A stretch of 64,000 nt of DNA from Pogostemon cablin (GCA_023678885.1 CM042997.1:21954064-22018063); one strand, 5' to 3'. Shown: positions 1 through 11,519, counted from the stretch's first letter. Program-made: numbers and translations. Notes: generated from the letters alone by a model not told the origin.

Positions 1-671
1 CAAGTGATACTAACCAAAATGCAATTGTCAAAAATTAATACCAACACTTTTTTTATTGTATTTCTTTTTTAACCAAATGATACTCATAAGGACCAAAATA
101 TCCTTAAAGGAGAAAAGTTTTATATAATTAAGGAGCAAATCACTACCGCACCACCATTGGACTACTGCCATCGTCGGACTTTTGTCAGACCGTCGCTGCC
201 GGAACGCAGCCTCGCTGGCCACCCAGTCGATCGGAATTTACATTGAAACTTACACAGGATTCATACCAACATTCGTACCTATATCAAAATCGATATCCAT
301 ACCTACATTAAAACCTATATCGGAATCGACATGAAATCTATACCTACATGATTTCTAAATCCCTATTAAAGTAAGTTGTAATAATATAATATAATAAAAA
401 ATTAAATCAAATAAAATTAACCTAAAACTGTCATGTCTTCAAGAGACCTTTCTAGCGTAATAGTGTTCGGGACGTGTGTTGCACATCGCATGCACATCAC
501 ACTTTGTAACGTGATTTCTTGCCATTTTTTTCTTTTTTTTATTTCTAAAGTCTTACTTTCCAATATACTACTATCAAAGTAAAATGATTGAAAATGTGTA
601 GTGGTATGGTTTGATGTTAAGTTTAAAATCTTTTTACTTCCTTACTAAACCATTTATTTATGACTAATTAT
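1..671. other. Intergenic, AT-rich
   Basis: No gene was recognised. Around 245-350 there is a degenerate short repeat built on variants of CCTATATC / CCTACATT, which looks like a decayed minisatellite. Short open frames here have no recognisable domain and are chance frames. Confidence 0.5.
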
Positions 672-892
672 CATATGCATCTGGGTGCATCGTGCATTCA
701 CTATAAAAATTTATACACTTATGAATAAAATTATACTCATATACTTTGTTAGAGAAATTTCTATAAGTTTTTTTAATAAAAAAAAACTGAATGTAAAAAT
801 ATTATATAATTATTAAAAAACATGACATTATTAAATAAAAAGTTAAACGCATATGAGTGTAAATATACACCGAGTGCACATGATATCAACCC
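672..892. repeat. GTGCAC-tipped repeat, family A copy 1
   Basis: The segment is bounded by ATGCATCTGGGTGCATC on the left and GAGTGCACATGATATCAAC on the right. Its interior matches the copy at 5327-5690 in the same orientation: a T-rich run, then an AATTATTAAAAAACATG motif, then an AAAAGTTAAACGCATATG motif. It looks like an old non-autonomous transposon. The superfamily is not clear. Confidence 0.5.
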
Positions 893-2132
893 TTTATTTA
901 TTTGTTTATTAATTTTTGTATTAAAATTAAAATATGAAATTTTATAACGAATCATTAATTTCAATTGTTTATTGAATTTTAATTTTAGTAATTTGTTTCA
1001 CTATTTTCTTATCTAATCTAATATGAAAGTATTTGTTATATATAAAATGTTAAAATGTGTTGTTTCACCTCTGGTTTTTATATCAAGTAAATATAATAGT
1101 ATGCTTTAAATTATCTTCCATTGGCTGAGGAGGAACTTCAACTAAATTTCAGTTGAAGTTTTCGTGCATTTCTTCATCAATTCATATGATTAATTTTAAG
1201 CATTCTATGGACAGTATAATGTTACCAATTAGAGGATTGTGCAGCTCATTTGATAGTTTTCAAGACTGTAATGCCATTGAAAATCATTCAAATGAGGATG
1301 CCAATCAAGAGAACTTTATGATATAGAAAACTGAGGGCACTCTTGGTTGATATTTATTTAGATATAAATGTCTTATAATACGAAAAGAAGTTGAAGAAAT
1401 GCTAGAATTCCAACAGACAATAAAGTTTCAAGATAATTGTTGTATGATATTTGATTAATACTAATAATTATAAAAAATAATAGTAATATTAAATACTTCA
1501 GATAATAAAATATATGAGGGATAAAGGTGTCAAAAAAATATTTTACAAATTCAAAGCTTTTTTAATATATTAGGATTAGGGTATGCAGTGCCACATCTCA
1601 CCAAAGAAATTTTCAAACTGTAGTATTAAGATAAGATGCATTAGTTGCTTCTCCCTCATTCCAGAATAATATTAACATTTTTTTATTTTTGTCAATCTCA
1701 TCCCATTATATATAATGTAAAGATAGCAATATTAATCAACACAATAACCCCACAATTTTTAAATTATATTTTCTAAAAAAATTTTATTAACTTTATTTTT
1801 TATTATTATTTCTTATAATTTTCAAAATAATTTTTTTGTTCATCGAAAGAATTTCAAATAACATTATTTGACTAAGTATTTGAAAATCTTTTCAAAACAA
1901 TTAAAAAATATCAAATTCAAATCAACAATTTAAATTCATTCATTTCAAATCATAAATTTATAAATTCATTGATTTATCCCTCAATCCAAGAGTGTTTTTA
2001 TAAAATGCTGCTAACTATGCTCTTGTGCGTACTGCGTGTTATCATTTTATTAATTTTAATTTACTGTATTTTGAAGAATAATATATAGTATTTTTAAATA
2101 ATAAATAAATAAATAAATTATATAGTAGAAGA
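893..2132. other. Intergenic, nothing recognised
   Basis: AT-rich sequence without long open frames. Homopolymer and ATAA/AAAT low-complexity patches occur, for example near 2098-2120. No domain, RNA gene or clear transposon end was seen. Confidence 0.5.
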
Positions 2133-2395
2133 ATTGTGTGAGATCGTCTTATGGTCAGATCATTTTACGTATTTGTAAATAATATTATTTTTTATTAAAG
2201 ATATTATCTCTTTTATTTTAAAATGTTATCACATTTTATTTATACTATAAATTGTTTATGAAATAATTCATTACACCATTATCATTTTTCATCAATTAAT
2301 ATATATCATTCATTCATTCTTCATTAAAATGTTATCATTTTTTTTATCTATTTCATGAAAATCATTTCGTAAAATAATTTCACATAAGTCTTTGT
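2133..2395. mobile_element. MITE-like repeat, family C (GTGTGAGA...TCTCACA tips)
   Basis: It starts with GTGTGAGATCGTCTTATG and ends near TTTCGTAAAATAATTTCACA. The interior has repeated short phrases (TGTTATCACATTTT, ATAAATTGTTTATGAAATAATTCA). Related copies or pieces lie at 3330-3572 (inverted), 11152-11345, 22617-23160, 49420-49645 and 54487-54712. The length of about 250 bp, imperfect inverted tips and dispersed copies fit a MITE. Superfamily unassigned. Confidence 0.55.
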
Positions 2396-2740
2396 CATTC
2401 ATAAAATATATTACATGTGTTAGATGGGAGTAACACTCTTAAAATTAAGATATTTAGATTATATATGATTGGGATGGTATTTCCTTGGTGGTGCAATTAT
2501 AGGATAGACAAAAATAGAAATGGTCTAGATAATTATGAGATGAGATGAGTAGTTTTTATTATTTATGTAAATTTTATTTAAATATATTTTTTATTTATAT
2601 TATTTTTTATTATAAAATACTTTTTATATTTTTTTACTATTTTTATTTATTCAGGTTACGAACTTCCACTTATGTTATATGGACAGTTACTTATGAATCC
2701 ATAAGTCCTAAAACTTACTCTATCATGATAAACTGAGATC

Positions 2741-3130
2741 GAAAACTATAATACGGAAGCGTACCTTAATCCATTGGGTTATCTAGGCGGAACACGAACT
2801 CAAAATCAGTGGTTATATGACATTTCTCAACTAAGCCTCCTTATTCCTTATGGGGACCGTAGTAATCTCTTCCGATGGGGAGAAGAGAAGACCATTTGTG
2901 GCATAGTGTATTGGGACCATAACCTGTGAGCTTTTATATACTATACAATTGGGTCATCCATAATCACCTAATCATGTAGTACTGAGTATCTACTCAATTG
3001 GCTCATATCAAAATATTATAGCCCATGGACTTTACACCTTAATTGGATTACTTAATTAAGTCTATAAAATAATTGAGTAGCTAATATAAGCCCACAATTA
3101 GATTATGTAGGAAATAAAAATTTTCTAACA
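2741..3130 (-). mobile_element. Probable solo LTR
   Basis: On the minus strand the block begins TGTTAGAAAATTTTTATTTC and ends near GGTACGCTTCCGTATTATAG, a composition typical of plant copia LTRs. The 5-mer AGATC directly flanks both sides (2736-2740 and 3131-3135), as expected for a target-site duplication. The minus-strand 3' end does not show the canonical CA, so this boundary may be mutated or wrong. No primer-binding site or internal coding region is attached. Confidence 0.42.
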
Positions 3131-3329
3131 AGATCAACTGTCGAATAAGAGACAATATGATCAAAGGGACCGAATTGGCGAAAATGATTTATTTGATATT
3201 ATGGATGACTGGTTACGGAGGGAGCATTTCGTACTATAAAATTATTCACTAAGTAGTTTACAACCCCCTATTATCACTTTTTATTTTAAATGTTATCACT
3301 TCTTATCCATCTTACGAATCTAGAAAGTC

Positions 3330-3572
3330 ATTCCGTAATGGTCTCACACAATTTTGTCATTTAATTCTGAATTAAATAATTTAAAGGGCGTGACTTTTTT
3401 TTTAAAGTGATACGAATTAATGAAAATGATAGTAATGCAATAAATTATTTTATGAACAATTTACAATATAAATAAAAAGTGATAATATTTTTAATGAAAA
3501 TCGATAATGTCTCCAATAAAAAAGTATAACTTTTTACAAAAATGTAACAAGGTCTCATGTAAAACAATATTA
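3330..3572. mobile_element. MITE-like repeat, family C, inverted copy
   Basis: Same phrases as 2133-2395 but on the opposite strand (TTATTTTATGAACAATTTAC, AAGTGATAATATT), with CACACAATTTTGTCA at one end and AAGGTCTCATGTAAAAC at the other. Non-coding. Confidence 0.5.
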
Positions 3573-4475
3573 GCGTGGTTTTTTAACATACATAGGTATG
3601 AAACATACAAACCTCGTAGAATTTCTTATTGCTATTTCGTTTCTGCAAGCTAAAATTCTCTACACTTAGTTTGATTGGTACACTATAAACTAACACAAGT
3701 GTTAATGGTTATATTTGTCGAAATGATTCAGTTGAGACATTTCAAGACCTAGATTTTAGAAAGAAATTGGCACCCAATTAAGCAAGCTCTTTTCTTGATG
3801 ATAATTAATAAATCTGCCGATGTAGATTCCACATGTTTTAGACGTATATATATAATTAGAGGTCACCAATCCCATCAAATTGATTAATAGGATGAGGTTT
3901 GGTTTGAAGAATTGGTCGGAAAACAAATGGATAAAAATTAGGTAGTCGGTATTATAATTAATTCACAATTGGGCCCATTTAATTATATTTGGGACCATGT
4001 TTATGTCTTTATTGTAGATGTTATTTGCAGCATGTATTGATTTCCTCCCTTCACAATATGGCTTTGCATTGTAATTGGATTTTTAATTGTGAAAAATACT
4101 TGTGTGGGATTTATTATAAATAGATAGATTAAAAGTAATTAATATTTTAATAAAAATTATATTTGATTAATAAGAAGGGATAATCTACACTATTTATTAA
4201 TAATTTTGTAGTGTGAATGAAAAGTAAAAACTAATTAAAAATAAATATAAAGTTTCATCGTGACACGTTCTACACTAATACTGTCGAATACAAGTGTTGC
4301 TCCATAATTATATATATTTATATGCAATGTCTTATGTGGATCGTGTTACGATGAAATCTTGTGTGTCGTGGGGTATTATTTTATCTTTAGAATTTAATAT
4401 TTATTCTTTTAATTCAGTGCTAATTTTGTGGTGTACTTTTAATTTTATTCTTGTATTCTTATAATATTTTAGAGT
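3573..4475. other. Intergenic, nothing recognised
   Basis: AT-rich sequence with no long frame, RNA gene or defined repeat end that I could support. Confidence 0.45.
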
Positions 4476-4832
4476 GTATATTAGGTGCACCCGGGTGTAC
4501 CCTTGTACCCATATTTGTATAACTTTTTATTCTATTTTGTATACATGTTATTCTCTTTTGTATACGTGTTTTGTAATATTTGTATACTTTTTTCACACTA
4601 AGTTTTTCATTAAAAAAACAAGCATTCATATGTGTATAACTTTTTATTCAATAGTGTATACATGTATTTTAATAATTGTACATTTTTTTACACTCAATTT
4701 TTTATTAAAAAATTAACAATTAAATTGTATACATTTTTACTCATAATTGTATATGTTTTTGCTTATATTTGTACGTGGGTGCACACGAAGTTTCGTGTGC
4801 ACCCGGGTGCACACTATATTTAGCCAATATTT
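4476..4832. repeat. GTGCACCCGGG-tipped repeat, family A copy 2
   Basis: The left tip reads TATTAGGTGCACCCGGGTG and the right tip GTGCACCCGGGTGCACACTA followed by TATTTAGCC. The interior has two related half-units (TGTATAACTTTTTATTC... followed by CACTCAATTTTTTATTAAAA). It is the reverse orientation of the copies at 672-892 and 5327-5690. It is non-coding: the open frames in it are by-products of the repeat. Confidence 0.55.
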
Positions 4833-4909
4833 TATATTATTCTTTAATTCATAATTTATTTTACCATTCAATTCAGGGGAGATTTAGTGATAATCCAACA
4901 GACACTTGG

Positions 4910-4913
<4 letters not shown>

Positions 4914-4940
<27 letters not shown>
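4914..4940. repeat. (TA)n microsatellite
   Basis: Uninterrupted TA dinucleotide run. Confidence 0.9.
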
Positions 4941-5029
4941 CAACTATTATACTTAATATATTTATTTATTATTATATAAGAAAAATACCTTAATACCTTA
5001 AAAGTAGCAGTTTTCTTAATGAAAAAAGA

Positions 5030-5290
5030 CAAAAATTGTGTGCGCCCAGGCGCACGGAAGCACACTCCGTGTGCTTTTAGAATTTTGTGTTAAATTGTAT
5101 ACCCTTTAGTATAAAGATGTGCACCTTTTATTTTTTGTAGAAAAATAAAAAATATAATGAAAAGTGTATACCCTTTAGAACAAAATGGTGTACTCTTATT
5201 AATTAAAGTCTATACCCTTTAAAATAAAATAATGTACCCTTATCCATAATACTAAATTCTAAAGGCGCACGGTGTGCGCCCACTCGAAAA
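5030..5290. repeat. GCGCACGG hairpin-tipped repeat, family B copy 1
   Basis: It starts TTGTGTGCGCCCAGGCGCAC and ends GGCGCACGGTGTGCGCCCAC. Inside each tip lies a stem-loop (GCACACTCCGTGTGC). The interior repeats TATACCCTTTA several times. Copies 2 and 3 (5797-6170 and 6474-6748) are in the opposite orientation. It looks like a short non-autonomous element. No coding content. Confidence 0.55.
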
Positions 5291-5326
5291 AAAAACATTT
5301 ACCCAATACACAAAATATATTTTGTT

Positions 5327-5690
5327 AGGCTAATTATACTGCACCCAAGTGCATCCTAAGATAGGATGTACTCATTTTAAAAAACGTATACAAATATAAA
5401 CAAAAATATATACAATTATAAATAAAAATGTATACAATTTAATTGTTAGTTTTTTTAATGAAAAATTGAGTGTAAAAAGATATGCAATTATTAAAAAACA
5501 TGTATACACTATTGAATAAAAAATTATAAACATATGGATACTAGTTTTTTAATGAAAAACTTAGTGTGAAAAAAGTATACAATTATTAAGAAACATGTAT
5601 ACAAAATATAATAATATATATACAAAATAGAATAAAAAGTTATACACATATGGGTGCACCCTTGCACTCAGGTGCACCTAATATCAACTC
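5327..5690. repeat. GTGCAC-tipped repeat, family A copy 3
   Basis: The left end is GGCTAATTATACTGCACCC and the right end is GGTGCACCTAATATCAAC. The reverse complement of the right end matches the left tip of copy 2. The AATTATTAAAAAACATGTAT block occurs near 5480 and a similar one near 5583. Confidence 0.55.
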
Positions 5691-5796
5691 TTTTTGTTAT
5701 TTACTATAATAAAAATAAAAATATCACGGTACCTTCAAAAATAACACCTTCTTAATTTACGTAAAAAAAAACAAAAACAATATAAAAGTAAGAGTG

Positions 5797-6170
5797 AGGC
5801 TTGCGTGCACCCGGGCGCACGGAACACATTTCGTGCGCCTTTAGAAATTTTGTATTATGGGTAAGGGTACATTAATTTGGTCTAAAGGGTATACACTTAA
5901 TTACTAAAAGGTACACAATTTTGTTCTAAAGGGTATACACTTTTCATTAATATTTTTTTTTCTTTAGAAAATAAAGGGTACACATTTTTATACTAAAGGG
6001 TATACAATTTAACACAAAATTATAAAGGCGCACGGAGTGTTGTTCGTGCGCCCAGATTTTTCTTTAGAAAATAAAGGGTACACATCTGTATACTAAAAGG
6101 TATACAATTTAGCACAAATTTCTAAAGGCGCACGGAAAGTGTTCCGTGCGCCCGGGTGCACAGGAGCTTT
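5797..6170. repeat. GCGCACGG hairpin-tipped repeat, family B copy 2, right end duplicated
   Basis: It starts TGCGTGCACCCGGGCGCACG. A first right end occurs near 6027-6055 (GGCGCACGGAGTGTTGTTCG). The last ~115 bp, from TTTTTCTTTAGAAAATAAAG onward, is then repeated and ends near 6164 with GTTCCGTGCGCCCGGGTGCA. The second end carries a stronger stem (GCGCACGG...CCGTGCGC). Confidence 0.55.
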
Positions 6171-6473
6171 TGCCTAAAAGTAATATACTAGTATAATTTT
6201 ACGTAAAAAAAAGGGACAAATACAAAATTATAAAAGTAATATATACTATCATTTAACCATTACTCTTTTTAATCATAAGGATTGTTACTCTAAGAACTAT
6301 TATTTCTAAATATTCATAAGAATTTTTACTTTTAAATAGATATATAACAATTTTTATTTTGAATTAGTTATAACAATTAAAAATTAATTGTTGCTCTTTA
6401 ATACTTAAAACATTGCACTTTAGTCATAAATTTTGATACTCTTTAGCTATAAAAACGGTTTATATTAAGAGTT

Positions 6474-6748
6474 GGTCTTGCGCGCCCCGAGTACACACCG
6501 TGCGCCTTTAGAATTTAGTATATTATGGGTAAGGGTACATTATTTTGTTTTAAAGGGTATACACTTTAATTAATAAGGGTACACTATTTTGTTCTAAAGG
6601 GTATACACTTTTCATTAATATTTTTTATTTTTTTTCAGAAAATAAAGGGTACACATCTTTATACTAAAGGGTATACAATTTAACACAAAATTCTAAAAGC
6701 ACACGGAGTGTGCTTCTGTGCGCCCAGGCGCACACAAATTTTTGCCTT
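6474..6748. repeat. GCGCACGG hairpin-tipped repeat, family B copy 3
   Basis: It starts GGTCTTGCGCGCCCCGAG and ends TGTGCGCCCAGGCGCACAC followed by AAATTTTTGCC. It shares GGGTAAGGGTACATTA and GGGTATACACTTTTCATTAA with copy 2 in the same orientation. Confidence 0.55.
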
Positions 6749-6805
6749 ATATTAATATTAAGTAGGTATATAGATTGTTATTCTTTAGCATTATTAAAAC
6801 TATTA

Positions 6806-7328
6806 GGGCTCGTTTGGTTGTATTGAGCTAAGTATTGATTTAGTGTATCACGTAATACCACGTTTGTCTCGATGCATGCATAATACCTGTGATCCGGTAT
6901 TATTTTGACAAAGTATTAATAATATTTTTTTTGTATTATGTATACCACCTCGATATGTGGGATACACAATACCATAATTTAATACCTAGGTATTAAATGT
7001 AATTTTATTATACCCTTATCCAATAATAATAATAAATAAATAATAATAATTAATTAATAATAAATAATAATGATAATAACTAATAGAAAGAATAATAATA
7101 ATAAATAATATTAATTAAAATTAATAATTAATAATAATAAGGGGTAAATATATCATTCAACTAATTATCTCATTTGTTAATAATCAATAACAAATATAAA
7201 TAACTAATATCTAGTTATACACAATCTCATTTTTCATAATATCAAACAATAATACAATTAATCACAAGTCAAACAAATTACATTATACACAATCCATTTA
7301 TATCCCATATCCACGGGCAAACCAACAC
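6806..7328. mobile_element. TIR element 1 flanked by TTA (PIF/Harbinger-like MITE)
   Basis: The left terminus is GGGCTCGTTTGGTTG and the right terminus is CGGGCAAACCAACAC, which are imperfect inverted repeats. TTA lies on both sides (6803-6805 and 7329-7331), the target-duplication size and sequence of the PIF/Harbinger superfamily. The 523-bp body has a TAA-rich middle and no coding frame. It shares long stretches with 8688-9297 (TAATACCACGTTTGTCTCGA, ACCTAGGTATTAAATGTAAT, CATTATACACAAT). Confidence 0.65.
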
Positions 7329-7332
7329 TTAA

Positions 7333-8236
7333 TGTTAAGTAGTTGTACGAATTACTACATTTAATTATAAGAATTATTGCTTTTAAATTATAAAAAGTGT
7401 TAATCTTGAATGTTTATACTAATTGTTATTCTTTAATTATTAAAACTATTACTCTAATTTAATTATAAAAATTATTATTAGTTATAACTCTTTAATTAAA
7501 AAAATTACTTTTCGTTATTAAAATGATTATCTTTTTGTTTGTAAATTGGTTATTCTTTGATTATTAAAATGTTTTTTTTTTTTTAACCTATGGAATCGCT
7601 AATCCCAATGCCCTTATACTTTATTTTGAGAAAGTAAAGAAAGAGTAAATTATGGTGATTTAACTAATTAATAAGTGCTATATCATTACTCATTGTACAT
7701 TTGGTTGAAACTATTCTTATCTTCATAATTATTAGTAATTTTTCAATTCTTTTTTCTTTTAAAACATGCATTATTTCATGAATTGCTTTATGCAAGATTC
7801 TAAATCGATTCACATAATTTTTTTTTGGATCACTTGGTCAATGCACAATAATATGGGCTCAATAATTTATATGTGATAATTAATAATAATCTATACTATA
7901 AAAATAAAATAAAATAAAATTGGATATAAGTGAATGGATTCCAAGTTGGAGTAGCCATTGCATAATTGATAGGATAAGATCGAATAAAAGGCTGTCTATA
8001 AAATCAATACAATTCTTATTCACAAAAAGAGAACTTAACTGATAATCGAATTCATTAATGAACAAAATATTTGAAAATTAATATTAAAATGCTAAAAAAT
8101 CCTAAATGAGTTTTGAAATAAATATAAATAAAGTAATTTTTTTAATACATATATATAAAACATCATATTCTAATTTTACATTATAAAGTGATGAATTATT
8201 AATGACATCGTTTTACTTTTTTAATTTCGAAAATAT
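7333..8236. other. Intergenic, nothing recognised
   Basis: AT-rich, with repeated short ATTAATT/TTATTACT phrases and no supported gene. The short minus-strand frame near 7880-8065 has no recognisable domain. Confidence 0.45.
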
Positions 8237-8249
8237 ACTTTAAAAAAAA

Positions 8250-8522
8250 GGAATTTTATCGATCTAAGACCTGAAAAATGGGCAAACTATTAATTCGTGA
8301 CCTGAATTATTATTTATATCAATTCAGGTCCTGAAATTTGTGTAACTATCAATTCAGAGCCTCAATTTAGGCCCTAAATTTATAAAATAGGAGATAATAT
8401 TTGATAAATTCAGGTCATGTATTGATAGTGCTACATGTCACAGGACTCGAATTGATAGAAAAAATAATTCAGGTCCCGAATCAGTAGTTCACTCATTTTT
8501 CATGCCTTGAATTGATAAAATT
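8250..8522. repeat. Foldback repeat with internal CAGGTCCTGAA-type units
   Basis: The left arm (about 8250-8320) and right arm (about 8460-8522) are imperfect inverted repeats. GAATTTTATCGATCTAAG pairs with the reverse complement of TTGAATTGATAAAATTT, and the arms share CTGAAAAATG. The interior repeats ATCAATTCAGGTCCTGAA in both orientations. It resembles the better-preserved hairpin at 42585-42982 in organisation. Confidence 0.5.
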
Positions 8523-8548
8523 TCAAAAAGGTATTATACAGTTAGTTA

Positions 8549-8687
8549 CTCTCTCCATCCATCTGTAAAGTACTCATTTACTTTTTGTACGTGGATTAAG
8601 AAGTATTATTATTTTATATAAAATATGTAGTTATATTAATAGTGAATGTGAGACGCTTTTATTAAAAAGAGAAAATGAATACCTTAA
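8549..8687. mobile_element. Stowaway-like MITE remnant, left part
   Basis: It starts CTCTCTCCATCCATCTG after TA and has the usual interior (ACTTTTTGTACGTGGATTAAG, TAGTTATATTA). Its right end is missing at the point where the TAA-flanked element 8688-9297 begins. The continuation after 9297 is too decayed to be sure of. Confidence 0.45.
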
Positions 8688-9297
8688 GTACTCGTTTGCT
8701 TGCATGTATTAAGGGGGGATTATACATAATACCTCATAATACCACGTTTGTCTCGATGTATTAATAATACTTAGTCAAATGTATTAAAATCCCTCTATAT
8801 TAATAATAACATTCATTTGGTATTGTATATCCCACCTCAATAGGTGGGATGCACAATACCACTATTTAATACCTAGGTATTAAATGTAATTTTATCATTA
8901 TACTCTTATTCAATAATAATAATTATTATTATATTAATAATAATAAATAATATTAAAAATAATAATTAATAATATTAGTAATAATAATTAATAATTATAA
9001 TAAATAATATTAATAATAATAATTAATAATATATATTGATAATTAAAATTAATAACTAATAATAAAAATAATACTTTATAATAATAATAATAATAACAAA
9101 AACAATAAGGGTAAATATGTCATTTTACTTATTATCTCATTTGTTAATATTCAATAACAAACATAAAATAACTAATAACTAGTTATCAACAATTTCATTT
9201 TTCCATCATACCAAACAAAAATACAATTAATCACAAGTCAAACAAATCTCATTATACACAATATCTTTATATCTCATACCCACAAGCAAACGACCCC
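8688..9297. mobile_element. TIR element 2 flanked by TAA (PIF/Harbinger-like MITE)
   Basis: The left end is GTACTCGTTTGCTTG and the right end CAAGCAAACGACCCC. TAA is present on both sides (8685-8687 and 9298-9300). The body is homologous to 6806-7328, with a longer AATAATAATT central tract. Non-coding. The superfamily follows from the 3-bp TAA/TTA duplication and is an inference. Confidence 0.65.
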
Positions 9298-9300
9298 TAA

Positions 9301-9912
9301 GAATAGATGATCGAAATGACAAGATAGATACATGGTGGGTGGACGCAGGAATATTATTTTGAGTAGAAAAACTTTTCTTACCGAATCAATCCTAACATGT
9401 TATGAGAAAATTAAATTTTTTTAGAACACCAACTAAAAAATAGTTGCATTTGTAGGACATAATATTTTTGAGCGGATAATTATAAGACATTGTATTATAT
9501 TTTAAATTTAGATGATAATAAAGCATGAATTTTAAACTTTCTCTATAAATATGAGTTAACAAACAAGCAACAATCATGCTTTAATAATTAGGGAAATTTA
9601 GCTATGTCTGCAGTTTGTCAAATGACTAACAAAACCTTTGGGTTGAGTTAAATTATCAAACAATTAAACATAATCATCAGGTTTGTCTGAAAGCAAATCT
9701 TAGAAGCAGTTGTTTTGGATCCAAATCTTATTTCTCTCACATGAATCATTTACTAATAACTTTTCACAAACCTGAGAATACTGTAACCAATTACTCCATT
9801 CATCATGTAGAAGGTTTATATTTACTTTTTCATAGATATGATTAGTATAATATTTTAATATGTGTTGAAGTGAGACATATCATATTTTAATGTATAATAC
9901 ATAGTATTAGTA
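9301..9912. other. Intergenic, nothing recognised
   Basis: AT-rich, no supported gene. The minus-strand frame at 9392-9577 shows no domain. Confidence 0.45.
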
Positions 9913-10135
9913 CTCTCTCCATCTCATTTAAAGGGTAGTTTTTTTTTTCCACGTGGATTAAGGGGTATTATTATTTAATGTGTAGTTGGTAGTTATATTA
10001 GTGAGAGTGTGATCCTATATTTTAGTTGTATTAGTAGGTGTGTGTGGGTTACATGTGTGTAAAAAATGAAAGAAGACTCTTTGAATGTGAAGCCTAAAAT
10101 GGAAAAAATATACTCTTTAGGTGGGATGGGGAGAG
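9913..10135. mobile_element. Stowaway-like MITE
   Basis: It runs from CTCTCTCCATCTCATT to GTGGGATGGGGAGAG and is bounded by TA on both sides. The interior has the common TTCCACGTGGATTAAGG and TAGTTATATTAGTGAG phrases. The 223-bp length and TA target site fit the Tc1/mariner (Stowaway) class. The open frame at its right end is incidental. Confidence 0.65.
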
Positions 10136-10510
10136 TATTGTGTATTAGTCTCATAAATACTGATCTCATTTATTATAAAGGAAATGTGAACCTTATGATG
10201 GGATGGATGTGGTATTTTTTTTCATTAAATAGAAGGGTTGAAATTTCATTATACCCTTTATATTTAAGATTTTTTTTTTTCACATTCAGTGATAAACATT
10301 TAAATGCTTAAAATGACGAAAACATCATTGACTTGATTGATGATTCGATTTAAAATAAAAATTAATTAAGTCATAAATATATACAATCGAATAATTTATT
10401 TTAATCCAATCAAGATTATTTTTGTCCAAGATTTTAAAATACGCCTTAAGAATAGGGGGAAAAATTATAATAAGGGCTGTTGAGGCTTGAGCAATCCTAA
10501 AAAAATATAA

Positions 10511-10591
<81 letters not shown>

Positions 10592-10868
10592 CCATAATTG
10601 TAATTAAACTTGGTGGATTATTGACTCCGTATACAGTTTTATTTTAAACAGTACACTGCACGGCAATGTCGTACCTTATTTACTCATTTCGGCTTAACTT
10701 TGCTTCTTTGAAGAAGCTTTGCTTGTCATAACTTGTAGTAGTATCATTCAATATCACCTTAAATCTTAATTTTTATTTTATATTTATTTTTTTATCAACC
10801 ATATTTATCTTGCAAATACTTGAATAAATTGTTTCAAGAAAATCATTTCGTGAGATCGTAAAAAGTTT
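10136..10868. other. Intergenic with long (AT)n microsatellite
   Basis: An AT dinucleotide array covers roughly 10515-10589. Near 10830-10868 the phrase CAAGAAAATCATTTCGTGAG is the tail of a family C repeat cut by the following Stowaway-like element. No gene. Confidence 0.6.
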
Positions 10869-10869
10869 A

Positions 10870-11151
10870 CTCCCTCCATCCAAACTCGATGTTTGAATTA
10901 TTATAGACACGGAGCTTAAGAAAAGTTATTTTTTGACTAACTTTATTGACTTTATAGAGGTATTGTGGTATTTTTAGATAAAAAATAAATTATAAAATAT
11001 GTTATGTGTGTTATGTGAAAGTGGTATTTTTGAAATTAAGATAAACTTTTGGGGTTGTTGATTAATATAAAATTTCCTTTTTTGGAATAAGACAATTAGT
11101 TTGGGACGGATAAAAATGAAAAGTAAAACAACGAGTTTGGGACTGAGGGAG
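10870..11151. mobile_element. Stowaway-like MITE
   Basis: It runs from CTCCCTCCATCCAAACTCG to CGAGTTTGGGACTGAGGGAG, clear terminal inverted repeats flanked by TA (10868-10869 and 11152-11153). It is 282 bp and lies between family C pieces. Confidence 0.75.
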
Positions 11152-11345
11152 TAATATTTTAATGAAAAATGATATATGATTGATAAAAAGTATTTTAATG
11201 AGAAAATGATACTATATATAATTAATAAAAAATGATAATAATTTAAGTGAAGTATTTTATAAATAATTTATAGTATAAATGAAAAATAAACATAAAAAAT
11301 AATTAATTAAAAAAAATAAAATGATGAAACAATCTCATACAATTA
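11152..11345. mobile_element. MITE-like repeat, family C fragment
   Basis: It carries family C phrases in inverted orientation (AATAATTTATAGTATAAATG, AATGATAATAATTTAAG) and ends near AAACAATCTCATACAATTAC. Confidence 0.4.
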
Positions 11346-11514
11346 CTGATATTAAGAATTGATTTACTCTAAACTTTAATTTCTCAAAATAAAGTAAGAT
11401 TACAAACCAGAATTTTGCACTTTTTGTCCCACATGACACATAACCTTTTTAAAATGGTCCAAATACTTTCACTTTTAGTCCCAAATGATTATTTCTTTGC
11501 AGACTTGGTCCCAT

Positions 11515-11519
11515 AAAAC
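11515..11519. repeat. Target-site duplication of the copia element, left copy
   Basis: AAAAC directly precedes the TG of the 5' LTR. The same AAAAC follows the CA of the 3' LTR at 21008-21012. Confidence 0.9.

Noticed and set aside
4474..4993. Overlapping plus-strand frames rich in Cys, Tyr, Thr
   Set aside because: They translate the repetitive TGTATAC/TTTTTATT body of a family A repeat and a (TA)n tract.
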